Shown here: piece after piece, positions 52,100-60,368 of the stretch
How positions within the stretch are numbered: position 1 is the stretch's first letter
Layout of the letters: every line of letters begins with the position of its first letter
Origin: Massilia sp. Root351
Lineage (GTDB): Bacteria; Pseudomonadota; Gammaproteobacteria; Burkholderiales; Burkholderiaceae_D
Assembly: GCF_001425045.1 (NCBI RefSeq)
Contig: NZ_LMDJ01000001.1
Location: 1,055,859 to 1,119,858 of the forward strand
DNA length: 64,000 nucleotides
Reading direction: 5' to 3'
The notes under the pieces: model-generated
Told to the model about the DNA's origin: nothing
Seen by the model: only the letters and a program-made list of their open reading frames with translations
The model's database searches: none
Translations under genes and position numbers: made by a program

Positions 52100-54610
52100 A
52101 TGGACCGTCCGACCGCCACCGAGCCAGCCATGCAGTCCGCCGCCAGTCTTGTTGCCGCCGCAGCAGCGGCGGAGCAGGATGTGCCGGCGCGCCTGCTGGC
52201 AGGCGAAAAGCGGCTGCTTGAAATGATCGCGCGCGCCGAACCGCTGGACGGCATCCTGGCAGCCTGCTGCCGCCTGTTCGACGAGGTGGCCGAGGACGCG
52301 GTGAGCTCGGTGCTGCTGATGGACGAGGGCGGTACCCTGCTGCGTCCCGGCTCGGCGCCCAATATGCCGCCCGACTTCATGGTGGCGCTGGAAGGCTCGG
52401 CGCTGATCGGCCCCGGCGAAGGCTCCTGCGGCACCGCGGCCTGGCGCCGCGAGCCGGTGTTCGTATCCGACATCGCCAGCGACCCTTTATGGGACAAGTA
52501 CCGCCGCCTGCCGCTGGAATACGGCTTGCGGGCCTGCTGGTCCATGCCCATCCTGTCCAGCGCCGGCAAGGTGCTGGGCACCTTCGGCGTGTATGCGCGC
52601 CACATTGCGCTGCCCACGGCCGTGCAGCGCAACGTCATGGCGCGCTTTTCGGACCTGGCCAGCATCGCCATTGAGCGCTGCACGTCGATGGCGGCCTTGC
52701 GCCGCTCCGAGGAACGCTATGAGCTGGCGGTGAACGCGGCAGGCGACGGCCACACTGACTGGGTGGTGGCCACCGATACCTTCTACGCCTCGCCGCGCTT
52801 TCTGGAATTGTGCGGCATGCCGCCGGACACCGTGTTCGCCGGCCGCGCCGATTTCACGGCGCGCTTTCCCTACCATCCGGAAGACCGCCAGCGCGTGATC
52901 GACCAGCTGGCCGAACATTTCGCCGGCAGCACCATCCGCCTGCAGCTGGAGCTGCGCATCATCGTGCGCGGCGAGGTGCGCTGGCTCAAGCTGACCGGAT
53001 TGTGTTCGCGCGACGCGCAGGGCCGGCTGGTGCGCTGGAACGCCGCCACCACCGACGTCACCGACCGGGTGCGCAGCGAGACCGCGCTGCGCGCTTCCGA
53101 GCAGCGCTACGCGCTGGCCATGAGCGCGGCAGGCGAGGGGCACTGGGACTGGGACATCCAGAAGGACGAGTTCTACGGCTCGCCGCGCATGCTGGAACTG
53201 TACGGCTTCCCGCCCGACACGGTGTTTGCCGGGCGCGCCGATTTCCTGGCGCGGTTTCCCTTCCACCCGGAGGACAAGCCGAAGTGGGAGAAGGCGGCGG
53301 CCGAGCATTTCGCCGGCCGCAGCGCGCGCTTCGACCTGGAAATCCGCATGCTGCCGCGCGGCGAATTGCGCTGGATACACCTGACCGGCATGTGCCAGCG
53401 CGACGCCTCCGGCACGCCGGTGCGCTGGACCGGCGCCGTCAGCGACGTGACCGGGCGGCGCCGGCTGGAAGAGCAGCTGCGCCTGGCGCAGCGGCTGGAG
53501 GCCATGGGCACGCTGGCGGGCGGCATCGCGCACGATTTCAACAACATCCTGGCCTCGATACTCGGCTACGGCGAAATGGCGCTGCGCGACGCGCCCGAGG
53601 GCAGCCGCCTGCGGCGCGACGTGGGCCACATCGTGGCGGCCGGCGAGCGCGGGCGGGCGCTGGTGGACCGCATCCTGGCCTTCAGCCGCTGCGGCATGGG
53701 CGAGCGGGTGGCGGTGCAGGTGGAGGCGGTGATGCGCGAGGCGCTGGACCAGCTGGCGCCCAAGCTGCCGGACGGGGTGCAAGTGAGCGCCAGCCTGCAG
53801 GCCGGCAGCGCCGCCTTGCTGGGCGACTCCACCCAGGTGCACCAGGTGCTGAGCAACCTGATGCTGAACGGCGTCCAGGCGATGGAAGGCGGCGGCCTGC
53901 TGCGGGTGGCGCTGGAGACGCGCAGCGTCGGCGAGCATGCGCTGGCCACCATCGGCAGCATTGCGGCGGCGGACTACATCGTGCTCACCGTGAGCGACAC
54001 CGGCGCCGGCATACCGCCCGCCATCCTGGGACGCATCTTCGATCCCTTTTTCACTACCAAGGAAGTCGGCGTGGGCACCGGGCTGGGACTGTCGATGGTG
54101 CACGCCATCGTCACGGAGCTGGGCGGTGCGGTCAGCGTGGCCAGCACCGTAGGCGAGGGCAGCACTTTCACGGTCTTCCTGCCGCGCTGCGGCGACGTGG
54201 CGGCCGGCGGCGGCGCCGCGCTGCCGGCCCCGCCGCGCGGCCAGGGCCAGCGCGTGCTGGTGGTGGACGACGAGGAAGCGCTGGCGCGCCTGGCCGGGAC
54301 CATGCTGGACGACCTGGGCTACCGGCATGCCGCCTACACTTCGCCGGCGCAGGCGCTGGCCGCGTTCTCGGCGGCGCCGCAGCAGTACGACGCGGTGATC
54401 ACTGACGAACGCATGCCCGGCATGACGGGGTCGGAGCTGATACGGGGGCTGCGCGCCATCCGCGCCGGCATCCCCATTGTGCTGGCCAGCGGCTATGCGG
54501 GCGCGGCGCTGGCCCGGCAGGGCGGCGCGGGCGGGGTGCTGCGCAAGCCGTATTCCATGACGGAGCTGGCGCAAGCGCTGGCGCAGATTTTCGGGCCGCA
54601 TGTCAGTTGA
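52100..54610 (+). CDS. Hybrid sensor histidine kinase (GAF-PAS-PAS-HisKA-HATPase-REC)
   Basis: An 836-residue cytoplasmic hybrid kinase. Domain order: GAF (about 35-195), two very similar PAS/PAC repeats (about 205-330 and 331-455, sharing 'PPDTVFAGRADF'), HisKA with phosphorylated His478 in GGIAHDFNNILASI, HATPase_c (about 585-705, 'SDTGAGIPPAILGRIFDPFF', 'GTGLGLSMVHAI') and a receiver with Asp769 in 'DAVITDERMPG'. The HDFNN box places it with NtrB/PAS-type kinases. No membrane helix. It is divergent from an OmpR-type regulator and followed by a winged-helix ATPase. The start at ATG 52100 lacks a ribosome site; ATG 52130 is an alternative. Confidence 0.92.
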   Translation: MDRPTATEPAMQSAASLVAAAAAAEQDVPARLLAGEKRLLEMIARAEPLDGILAACCRLFDEVAEDAVSSVLLMDEGGTLLRPGSAPNMPPDFMVALEGSALIGPGEGSCGTAAWRREPVFVSDIASDPLWDKYRRLPLEYGLRACWSMPILSSAGKVLGTFGVYARHIALPTAVQRNVMARFSDLASIAIERCTSMAALRRSEERYELAVNAAGDGHTDWVVATDTFYASPRFLELCGMPPDTVFAGRADFTARFPYHPEDRQRVIDQLAEHFAGSTIRLQLELRIIVRGEVRWLKLTGLCSRDAQGRLVRWNAATTDVTDRVRSETALRASEQRYALAMSAAGEGHWDWDIQKDEFYGSPRMLELYGFPPDTVFAGRADFLARFPFHPEDKPKWEKAAAEHFAGRSARFDLEIRMLPRGELRWIHLTGMCQRDASGTPVRWTGAVSDVTGRRRLEEQLRLAQRLEAMGTLAGGIAHDFNNILASILGYGEMALRDAPEGSRLRRDVGHIVAAGERGRALVDRILAFSRCGMGERVAVQVEAVMREALDQLAPKLPDGVQVSASLQAGSAALLGDSTQVHQVLSNLMLNGVQAMEGGGLLRVALETRSVGEHALATIGSIAAADYIVLTVSDTGAGIPPAILGRIFDPFFTTKEVGVGTGLGLSMVHAIVTELGGAVSVASTVGEGSTFTVFLPRCGDVAAGGGAALPAPPRGQGQRVLVVDDEEALARLAGTMLDDLGYRHAAYTSPAQALAAFSAAPQQYDAVITDERMPGMTGSELIRGLRAIRAGIPIVLASGYAGAALARQGGAGGVLRKPYSMTELAQALAQIFGPHVS

Positions 54611-54612
54611 CA
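54601..54612. promoter_or_regulatory. Palindromic operator candidate, copy 2 (upstream of the STAND regulator)
   Basis: TGTCAGTTGACA matches copy 1 in 11 of 12 bases and is followed by CAATTGGCC, again like copy 1. It overlaps the last codons of the hybrid kinase gene and lies 86 bases upstream of the winged-helix ATPase start. A GCATACTG element occurs downstream of both copies (52011 and 54655). Confidence 0.55.
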
Positions 54613-54697
54613 CAATTGGCCGCTTCCGCGTCATGCCTGAGACACGCACAGCTGGCATACTGCAGGTTTGAACACGTACCGCGTCTAAGAGGACCGC

Positions 54698-56224
54698 ATG
54701 TTTTACGACGCCACAGAGGCAAGCGAGCCGGTGCTGGCTTTCAATTCGTTCCGTTTTTTTCCGGCGCGCCGCCTGCTTTATGAAGATGACCGCCCGCTGC
54801 GCCTGGGCAGCCGCGCCATCGACATCCTGCACGTGCTGCTGGAGCGCGCGGGGGAAACCGTGACCAAGGACCAGCTGATTGCGCGCGCCTGGCCCAATAC
54901 CGTGGTCGAGGAAGGCAACTTGCGCGTGCACGTTGCCGCGCTGCGCAGGACGCTGGGCGAGCGCCACATCGAAAACGTGGTGGGGCGCGGCTATTGCTTC
55001 ATCACGCCGGTGGTGCGCAGCGAGGCCGGACAGGTGGCGCACACCGCGCACGCCGCGCAGGCGCTGCCGCTTTCTGGCGAGCAATCAACCATGGCGCAGG
55101 CCAAGACGGTCTATCTGCCGCAGAGCGACGGCCTGCCGCCCTGCGCCACGCGCATTTTCGGCCGCGAGCAAACGGTGGCGACGCTGCAGCAGCAATTGTC
55201 CGAGCGCCGTTTCGTCACCATCGTCGGCACCGGCGGCATGGGCAAGACCACGGCGGCGCTGGCGGCGGCCGAGCGCATGCAAACCCACTGGCGGCAAGGC
55301 ACGGTGTTCGTCGACCTGGCTCCGCTGACGCGCGCCGAGCAGGTACCGCAGGCGCTGGCCGCCGCGCTGGTGATGGAACGCCCGGCGGCGATGGACACGG
55401 CAGCCATCGTGGCTGCGCTGCGCAGTCACCACTTGCTGCTGATCCTGGACAGCTGCGAGCATGTGCTGGAAGCGGTGTCGCTGCTGGCCGAGCAGATCCT
55501 GCACGGCGCGCCCGGCGTGCGCCTGCTGGCCACCAGCCGCGAGCCGCTGCGCGCCGAAGGCGAGTGGGTGCACCGCCTGCCAGCGCTGGAACTGCCGCCC
55601 GAGCCGGCGCCGGGCGCCGGCGCGCCGCCGCTGACGATGGCGCAAGCCATGGAGTATGCGGCGGTGCAGCTGTTCGCCGAGCGGGTGCAGGCCAGCGCGG
55701 CCGGACTGGCGCTGGGCGACCCGGAGGCGCCGCAGATCGCCGACATCTGCCGCCGCCTGGACGGCATACCGCTGGCCATCGAGCTGGCCGCCGCGCGGGT
55801 GGAACTGCTGGGCATACGCGGCCTGGTGGCGCGCCTGGACGACTGCTGCTACCTGCTCAAGGGCGGCCGGCGCACGGCCAAGGTGAGGCACCGCACCCTG
55901 GAGGCGACGCTGGACTGGAGCTATGACCTGCTGGGCGAAAGCGAGCGCAAACTGCTGCACCGGCTGTCGGTGTTCCGGCGCCGTTTTTCGCTGGAGGAGG
56001 CGCTGTCCATCGGCGCGGATAACCGGGAAGGGCTGGAACAGGCGATGGACGCGCTATCCAGCCTGGTCAGCAAGTCGATGCTGGCCACGGTGTCCGATAC
56101 CGGCGCGGCGCGCTACCGCATGCTGGAAACCACACGCAGCTACGCGGCGGCCAAGCTGGCTGAAAGCGGCGAGCATGACGTGATCCTGACGCATTACGTA
56201 GCGCTTGGCGGCGCGCCGCTCTGA
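54698..56224 (+). CDS. Winged-helix regulator with STAND-type ATPase domain, short form
   Basis: A 508-residue regulator. Residues about 10-105 form an OmpR/CadC-type winged helix ('ALRRTLGERHIENVVGRGYC'). Residues about 150-420 are an NB-ARC-like ATPase with P-loop GTGGMGKTT (177-185), a Walker B 'LLLILDSCEHVLE', and the sensor 'RLLATSREPLRAEGE'. A winged-helix-like segment follows ('DWSYDLLGESERKLLHRLSV'). Proteins with this start usually continue for another ~400 residues of TPR-like repeats; here the frame stops just after 'RYRMLETTRSYAAAKLAESG', so the sensor/oligomerisation part is missing. It follows the hybrid kinase by 87 bases behind the copy-2 operator. Confidence 0.85.
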   Translation: MFYDATEASEPVLAFNSFRFFPARRLLYEDDRPLRLGSRAIDILHVLLERAGETVTKDQLIARAWPNTVVEEGNLRVHVAALRRTLGERHIENVVGRGYCFITPVVRSEAGQVAHTAHAAQALPLSGEQSTMAQAKTVYLPQSDGLPPCATRIFGREQTVATLQQQLSERRFVTIVGTGGMGKTTAALAAAERMQTHWRQGTVFVDLAPLTRAEQVPQALAAALVMERPAAMDTAAIVAALRSHHLLLILDSCEHVLEAVSLLAEQILHGAPGVRLLATSREPLRAEGEWVHRLPALELPPEPAPGAGAPPLTMAQAMEYAAVQLFAERVQASAAGLALGDPEAPQIADICRRLDGIPLAIELAAARVELLGIRGLVARLDDCCYLLKGGRRTAKVRHRTLEATLDWSYDLLGESERKLLHRLSVFRRRFSLEEALSIGADNREGLEQAMDALSSLVSKSMLATVSDTGAARYRMLETTRSYAAAKLAESGEHDVILTHYVALGGAPL

Positions 56225-56279
56225 GTTGCCGACGTTGCGCCGCTACTGCGCGCCACCGCGCCGCCTGCGCACGCTCTGT

Positions 56280-57191
56280 TCAGGCCCTGCGCATCTCCAG
56301 CAGGCGCGCCCAGGCCGGCACCGCGCCGCGCCAGAACTGCTCCACGCTGTCCGCCTGCACATCCAGCCCGAGAAAGCGCGCCGCCGGCAGTAGCGCCGAC
56401 TCCAGCAGTTGCGCCACCGGCGCGCCGTTGTCGAAAGCCTGCGCGCCGGTCTGCTTGGACAGTTTCTCGCCGTCCGCGTTCGCCACCACCGGCACGTGCA
56501 GATACCTCGGCTGGGGCAGTCCCAGCAGCGCTTGCAGGTAAATCTGGCGCGGGGTGGAGTCCAGCAGGTCCGCGCCGCGCACGATGTCGGTGACGCCTTG
56601 CGCACCGTCGTCCACCACCACCGCCAGCTGATAGGCCCAGAAGCCGTCGGCGCGGCGTACCACAAAGTCGCCCACCTCGGCGGTCAGGTCCTGGCACACC
56701 CGGCCGTGCCAGCGGTCTTCGAAGCAGAGCACGCGGTGCGGCGCCTGCGGCGTGCGCAGGCGCACCGCGCGCGCGGTCTTGCCCGCGGCCAGCCCATTGC
56801 GGCAGGTGCCCGGATACACCAGCGCCGAGGACGCATGCCCCAGGCGGATTTGAGAGTCCTGGATCTCCTTGCGCGAGCAGGCGCAGGGATACACCGCGCC
56901 GGCCGCCTCCAGTTGCGCCAGCGCAGCCTGGTACAGATCCGTGCGCAAGGTCTGCCGCGTCACTTCGCCGTCCCACTGCATGCCGCAGCGCTGCAGCGAC
57001 GCCAGGATGTGCTGGTCCACACCGGCCACGTTGCGGTCGCGGTCCAGGTCCTCGATGCGCACCAGCCACTGGCCGTGGTGCACTTTGGCGTCCAGATAGC
57101 TGGCCATGGCCGCCACCAGCGAACCGAGGTGCAGGGGGCCGGTGGGCGAGGGCGCGAAACGGCCGATGTAGGGAGGGCGGGCTGACGTCAT
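56280..57191 (-). CDS. gluQ: Glutamyl-Q tRNA(Asp) synthetase
   Basis: A 303-residue paralogue of the GluRS catalytic domain that attaches glutamate to the queuosine in tRNA-Asp. The HIGH-like motif is 'APSPTGPLHLGSLVAAMASY', and the KMSKS-like motif is GEKLSKQTGA. A zinc site CxC..Y..C is present ('YPCACSRKEI', 'YPGTCRNG'). The anticodon-binding domain of GluRS is missing, as expected. Length is normal. The start MTSARPPYIGRFAPS fits the family, while an upstream in-frame start (57257) adds a basic tail. It converges with the STAND regulator, with 55 bases between stops. Confidence 0.95.
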   Translation of the reverse strand: MTSARPPYIGRFAPSPTGPLHLGSLVAAMASYLDAKVHHGQWLVRIEDLDRDRNVAGVDQHILASLQRCGMQWDGEVTRQTLRTDLYQAALAQLEAAGAVYPCACSRKEIQDSQIRLGHASSALVYPGTCRNGLAAGKTARAVRLRTPQAPHRVLCFEDRWHGRVCQDLTAEVGDFVVRRADGFWAYQLAVVVDDGAQGVTDIVRGADLLDSTPRQIYLQALLGLPQPRYLHVPVVANADGEKLSKQTGAQAFDNGAPVAQLLESALLPAARFLGLDVQADSVEQFWRGAVPAWARLLEMRRA

Positions 57192-57335
57192 GTGAAAAGT
57201 ATCCCCGACCGGCGCGGTGCGCGTCAACCTGCGCTTGCTGCAGCGCGCAATGGACATGCGGGAAACTTCGCATACAATGCTCGCGCGGCGATGTGGCCGC
57301 TTTCATCGACTCCATATCAGACAAGATCAGACACT

Positions 57336-58985
57336 ATGCAGAAACTGTTCCCATCCGCGCTGGCATGCGCCATTGCCGCCAGCCTGGCGCTGTCCTTCCC
57401 GGCGCACGCCGCCGCACCGAAGGCGGTCAAGGCCGCCGGGCAACAGCAGCCCAAGGTGCAGGAAGCGCCGCTGCGCGCCCACCTGGCTTTCCTGTCCAGC
57501 GACCTGCTGGAAGGACGAGGCACCGGCCAGCGCGGAGGCGACCTGACGGTGGCATACCTGGAAACCCAGGCGCTAGCTGCCGGCCTCAAGCCGCTGTCCG
57601 GCAAGAGCTTCCGCCAGGCGGTGCAGATCGCGGGCGTGAAGTCGCTGCCGGCCGAAAGCTCGCTGCGCCTGGAAGCCAACGGCGCCGCGCTGCCGGCTTC
57701 CTTCGGCAAGGACTGGGTATGGGCGCCCGGCGATGCGCAAGCTGCGCACAGCCTGGATGCCGAACTGGTCTTCGTCGGCTACGGCACCAGCGCCTCCGAA
57801 GAAGGGTGGAACGATTTCAAGGGCCAGAACCTGAAAGGCAAAGTGCTGGTCATGATGGTGAACGACCCGCAGCCGACCGCCGAACAGCCGAACCGCTTCG
57901 GTGGCAAGGCGCTGACCTATTACGGCCGCTGGACTTATAAATTCGAGGAAGCCGCGCGCCAGGGCGCCGCCGGCGTGCTGCTGATCCACACCACGCCGAG
58001 CGCATCGTACGGCTGGAGCGTGATCCAGAACAGCTGGGACAACGTGGAACGCTTCCAGCTGGCGCAAGGCGACGTTGGCACCGGCCTGCAAGGCTGGATG
58101 ACCGACGACACCGCGCGCGCCCTGTTCAGGGCCGCCGGCCAGGACCTGGACGCGCTGCGCGCCGCCGCTGAAAGCAAGGACTTCCAGCCGGTGCCGCTGA
58201 AAGCCAGAGTGTCCGGCGAGATGAAGGCCGCCGTGCGCCGCCTGGAGCAGTTCAATGTGGCCGGCGTGGTGCCGGGCACCGATCCCAAGCTGAAGGACGA
58301 AGTGGTGATCTACAGTGCGCATTGGGACCACCTGGGCAAGCAGGGCACCGAAGGCGACACAATTTTCAACGGCGCCGTCGACAACGCCTCCGGTACTGCC
58401 GCGCTGCTGGCCATGGCCAGGGCAGCGTCGCTCAATCCGGCCAAGCGCAGCCAGATGTTCCTGTGGGTGGCGGCCGAAGAGCAGGGCCTGCTGGGCAGCG
58501 AGGCCTACGCCACCGCGCCGCTGTGGCCACTGGCCAAGACGGCCGCCAACCTGAACCTGGACAGCCTGAACTTCATCGGCGTCACGCGCGATATCGGCGC
58601 GGCGGGCAGCGAGCGCACCGAGTTGGGCAAGATGGCCGAAGCCACCGCCAAGGCCATGAACATGGTCATCGCCGAAGCCAAGCCGGACCTGTCGGGCGGC
58701 TACTTCCGCAGCGACCACTTCAGCTTCGCCAAGGTGGGCGTGCCGGCCTTTTCGATTACCTCGGGCCGGGACTACCTGGGTGACAAGGCGGCTGCGAAAA
58801 CCAAGACGGAGGCCTACAGCAAGCGCTATCACCAGGTGTCGGATGAATATGATCCGGCCTGGGACCTGGCGGGCATGACGCAGCACGCGCAGTTCGCGCT
58901 GAATCTGGGCCGCATGGTGGCCGACGCGCCCAAGATGCCCGAGTGGAAAGCCGGCGACGCCTTCGGCAAGGCCCGCGCCAAGTAA
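57336..58985 (+). CDS. Secreted M28 family zinc aminopeptidase with PA domain
   Basis: A 549-residue exported peptidase. The signal peptide is 1-25 (MQKLFPSALACAIAASLALS, cleavage near AHA). A protease-associated insert spans about 130-270 and the M28 catalytic domain about 300-545. Zinc ligands are the His in 'SAHWDHLGKQG', Asp in 'GAVDNASGTAALLAM', Glu pair in 'VAAEEQGLLGSEAY', Asp in 'LNLDSLNF' and His in 'FRSDHFSFAKVGVPAF'. All are present. The enzyme probably trims peptides in the periplasm or outside the cell. The start is fixed by the signal peptide. A terminator follows 17 bases after the stop. Confidence 0.93.
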   Translation: MQKLFPSALACAIAASLALSFPAHAAAPKAVKAAGQQQPKVQEAPLRAHLAFLSSDLLEGRGTGQRGGDLTVAYLETQALAAGLKPLSGKSFRQAVQIAGVKSLPAESSLRLEANGAALPASFGKDWVWAPGDAQAAHSLDAELVFVGYGTSASEEGWNDFKGQNLKGKVLVMMVNDPQPTAEQPNRFGGKALTYYGRWTYKFEEAARQGAAGVLLIHTTPSASYGWSVIQNSWDNVERFQLAQGDVGTGLQGWMTDDTARALFRAAGQDLDALRAAAESKDFQPVPLKARVSGEMKAAVRRLEQFNVAGVVPGTDPKLKDEVVIYSAHWDHLGKQGTEGDTIFNGAVDNASGTAALLAMARAASLNPAKRSQMFLWVAAEEQGLLGSEAYATAPLWPLAKTAANLNLDSLNFIGVTRDIGAAGSERTELGKMAEATAKAMNMVIAEAKPDLSGGYFRSDHFSFAKVGVPAFSITSGRDYLGDKAAAKTKTEAYSKRYHQVSDEYDPAWDLAGMTQHAQFALNLGRMVADAPKMPEWKAGDAFGKARAK

Positions 58986-59001
58986 CGGTTTGCAAACCCC
59001 A

Positions 59002-59028
59002 GCCGCCTCCGGGCGGTTTTTGTTTTTT
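59002..59028 (+). terminator. Intrinsic terminator of the M28 peptidase gene
   Basis: CCGCC-TCCG-GGCGG followed by TTTTTGTTTTTT. It lies between the peptidase stop and the next ATG at 59042. Confidence 0.85.
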
Positions 59029-59041
59029 AGACGACTGCCCC

Positions 59042-60190
59042 ATGACAGCCACGCGCCTGACTTCCCTTGACGCCTTTCGCGGCTTCACCATCGCCAGCAT
59101 GCTGCTGGTGAACAATCCCGGCGACTGGAGCCATCTGTACTCGCAGCTGGCGCACGCGCACTGGAACGGCTGGACCTTCACCGACTGGATCTTCCCTTTC
59201 TTCCTGTTCATCGGCGGCATCTCGATGGCGTTTTCGCTAGGGCGCGCGGCGGATGCCGGCGCGGACAAGGGCGCCTTGCTGCGCAAGCTGTTCAAGCGCG
59301 CGTTGCTGATTTTCCTGATCGGCTTCCTGCTCAACTACATCCCGCGCTTCGACCTGTCCAGTGTGCGCATCCCCGGCGTGCTGCAGCGCATTGCGCTGTG
59401 CACCGTGCTGGCGGCGCCGCTGGTGGTGTATTTCAACTGGCGCCAGGTCACCTGGTGGATTGCCGGCCTGCTGGCGTGCTACAGCGCGGTGATGCTGCTG
59501 GTGCCGGTGCCGGATGTGAACGGCGTGGTGGGCGCCGGCGTGCTGGAACCTGGCCGTGACTTCGGCGCCTGGCTGGACCGCCAGTTCCTCAGCGGCCATA
59601 TGTGGGCGCAATCGAAGACGTGGGACCCGGAAGGCCTGTTCACCACCATTCCGGCGCTGTGCAGCCAGTTGATCGGCGTGCTGGCCGGGCGCTGGCTGAT
59701 GGCGCAGCGCGCGCGGCCCGAACAAACCGTGTGGATGATGCTGGCCGGCCTGGCGCTGCTGCTTGCCGGCGCCATGCTGGACGTGGTGCTAATGCCGATC
59801 AACAAGAGCTTGTGGAGCACGTCCTACTGCCTGTTCATCAGCGGCTGGGCGCTGCTGATGTTCTCGGTCTTCTACTGGCTGCTGGACGCCAATCCGTCGC
59901 CATGGCTGCGCGCCAAGGCGCAAGGCGGGGCGAAGTTCTTCATCATCTACGGCATGAACGCGCTGTTCATTTTCGCCTTCTCCGGCCTGGTGGCCAAGAT
60001 GCTGGGCTTCATCAGGTTCGCGCAGGAGGACGGCACGCAGCGCCCGCTCGGCGCCATGCTGTACGCGCCCATCAAGGCGCTGCCCCTGCAGCCGGAGGCC
60101 GCCTCGCTGCTGCACGCGCTGTTGTTCAACGCCGCCATGTTTGCGGTGGCCTGGTTCATGTGGCGCCGGCGCTGGTACGTTAAGGTGTAA
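59042..60190 (+). CDS. HGSNAT/DUF5009-like membrane acyltransferase
   Basis: A 382-residue membrane protein with about ten transmembrane helices. The N-terminal signature 'RLTSLDAFRGFTIASMLLVN' and 'WTFTDWIFPFFLFIGGISMA' are those of the heparan-alpha-glucosaminide N-acetyltransferase/DUF5009 group, and 'YIPRFDLSSVRIPGVLQRIA' is another conserved part. The conserved Asp/Arg at 'DAFRG' and the 'VLQR' are intact. Members transfer acetyl groups from cytoplasmic acetyl-CoA to sugars across the membrane. The bacterial substrate is unknown; a murein or surface glycan amino sugar is plausible. It starts 13 bases after a terminator. Confidence 0.88.
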   Translation: MTATRLTSLDAFRGFTIASMLLVNNPGDWSHLYSQLAHAHWNGWTFTDWIFPFFLFIGGISMAFSLGRAADAGADKGALLRKLFKRALLIFLIGFLLNYIPRFDLSSVRIPGVLQRIALCTVLAAPLVVYFNWRQVTWWIAGLLACYSAVMLLVPVPDVNGVVGAGVLEPGRDFGAWLDRQFLSGHMWAQSKTWDPEGLFTTIPALCSQLIGVLAGRWLMAQRARPEQTVWMMLAGLALLLAGAMLDVVLMPINKSLWSTSYCLFISGWALLMFSVFYWLLDANPSPWLRAKAQGGAKFFIIYGMNALFIFAFSGLVAKMLGFIRFAQEDGTQRPLGAMLYAPIKALPLQPEAASLLHALLFNAAMFAVAWFMWRRRWYVKV

Positions 60191-60210
60191 TGCGGGACGA
60201 ACGGCGAGTG

Positions 60211-60324
60211 CTACCTGGACTCCAGATACAGGGGCTCGGGCGCCATGTCGATGCCATTCCGCCATACGACCGTTCCGCCTTCGATACAGGCTTTGGCGGA
60301 CCGTTGCGGGTCACGCAGCGGTCG
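60211..60324 (-). pseudogene. C-terminal remnant of a DUF2442 protein
   Basis: On the minus strand a short frame of 37 residues runs from just after a TAG (60325-60327) to a TAG at 60211. It reads 'LRDPQRSAKACIEGGTVVWR' and then 'NGIDMAPEPLYLES'. This matches the end of DUF2442 proteins (L.DP..FA...v.gGTvvWpNGiDmaPe.LY). The N-terminal half is cut off by the upstream stop and no start or ribosome site is present. DUF2442 proteins are often the antitoxin-like partner of DUF4160, but no such gene is adjacent. The match was made by eye. Confidence 0.5.
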
Positions 60325-60368
60325 CTACACCGGGTGGCCGGCACGGTGAAGCAGGCCAGGGCCGACGC

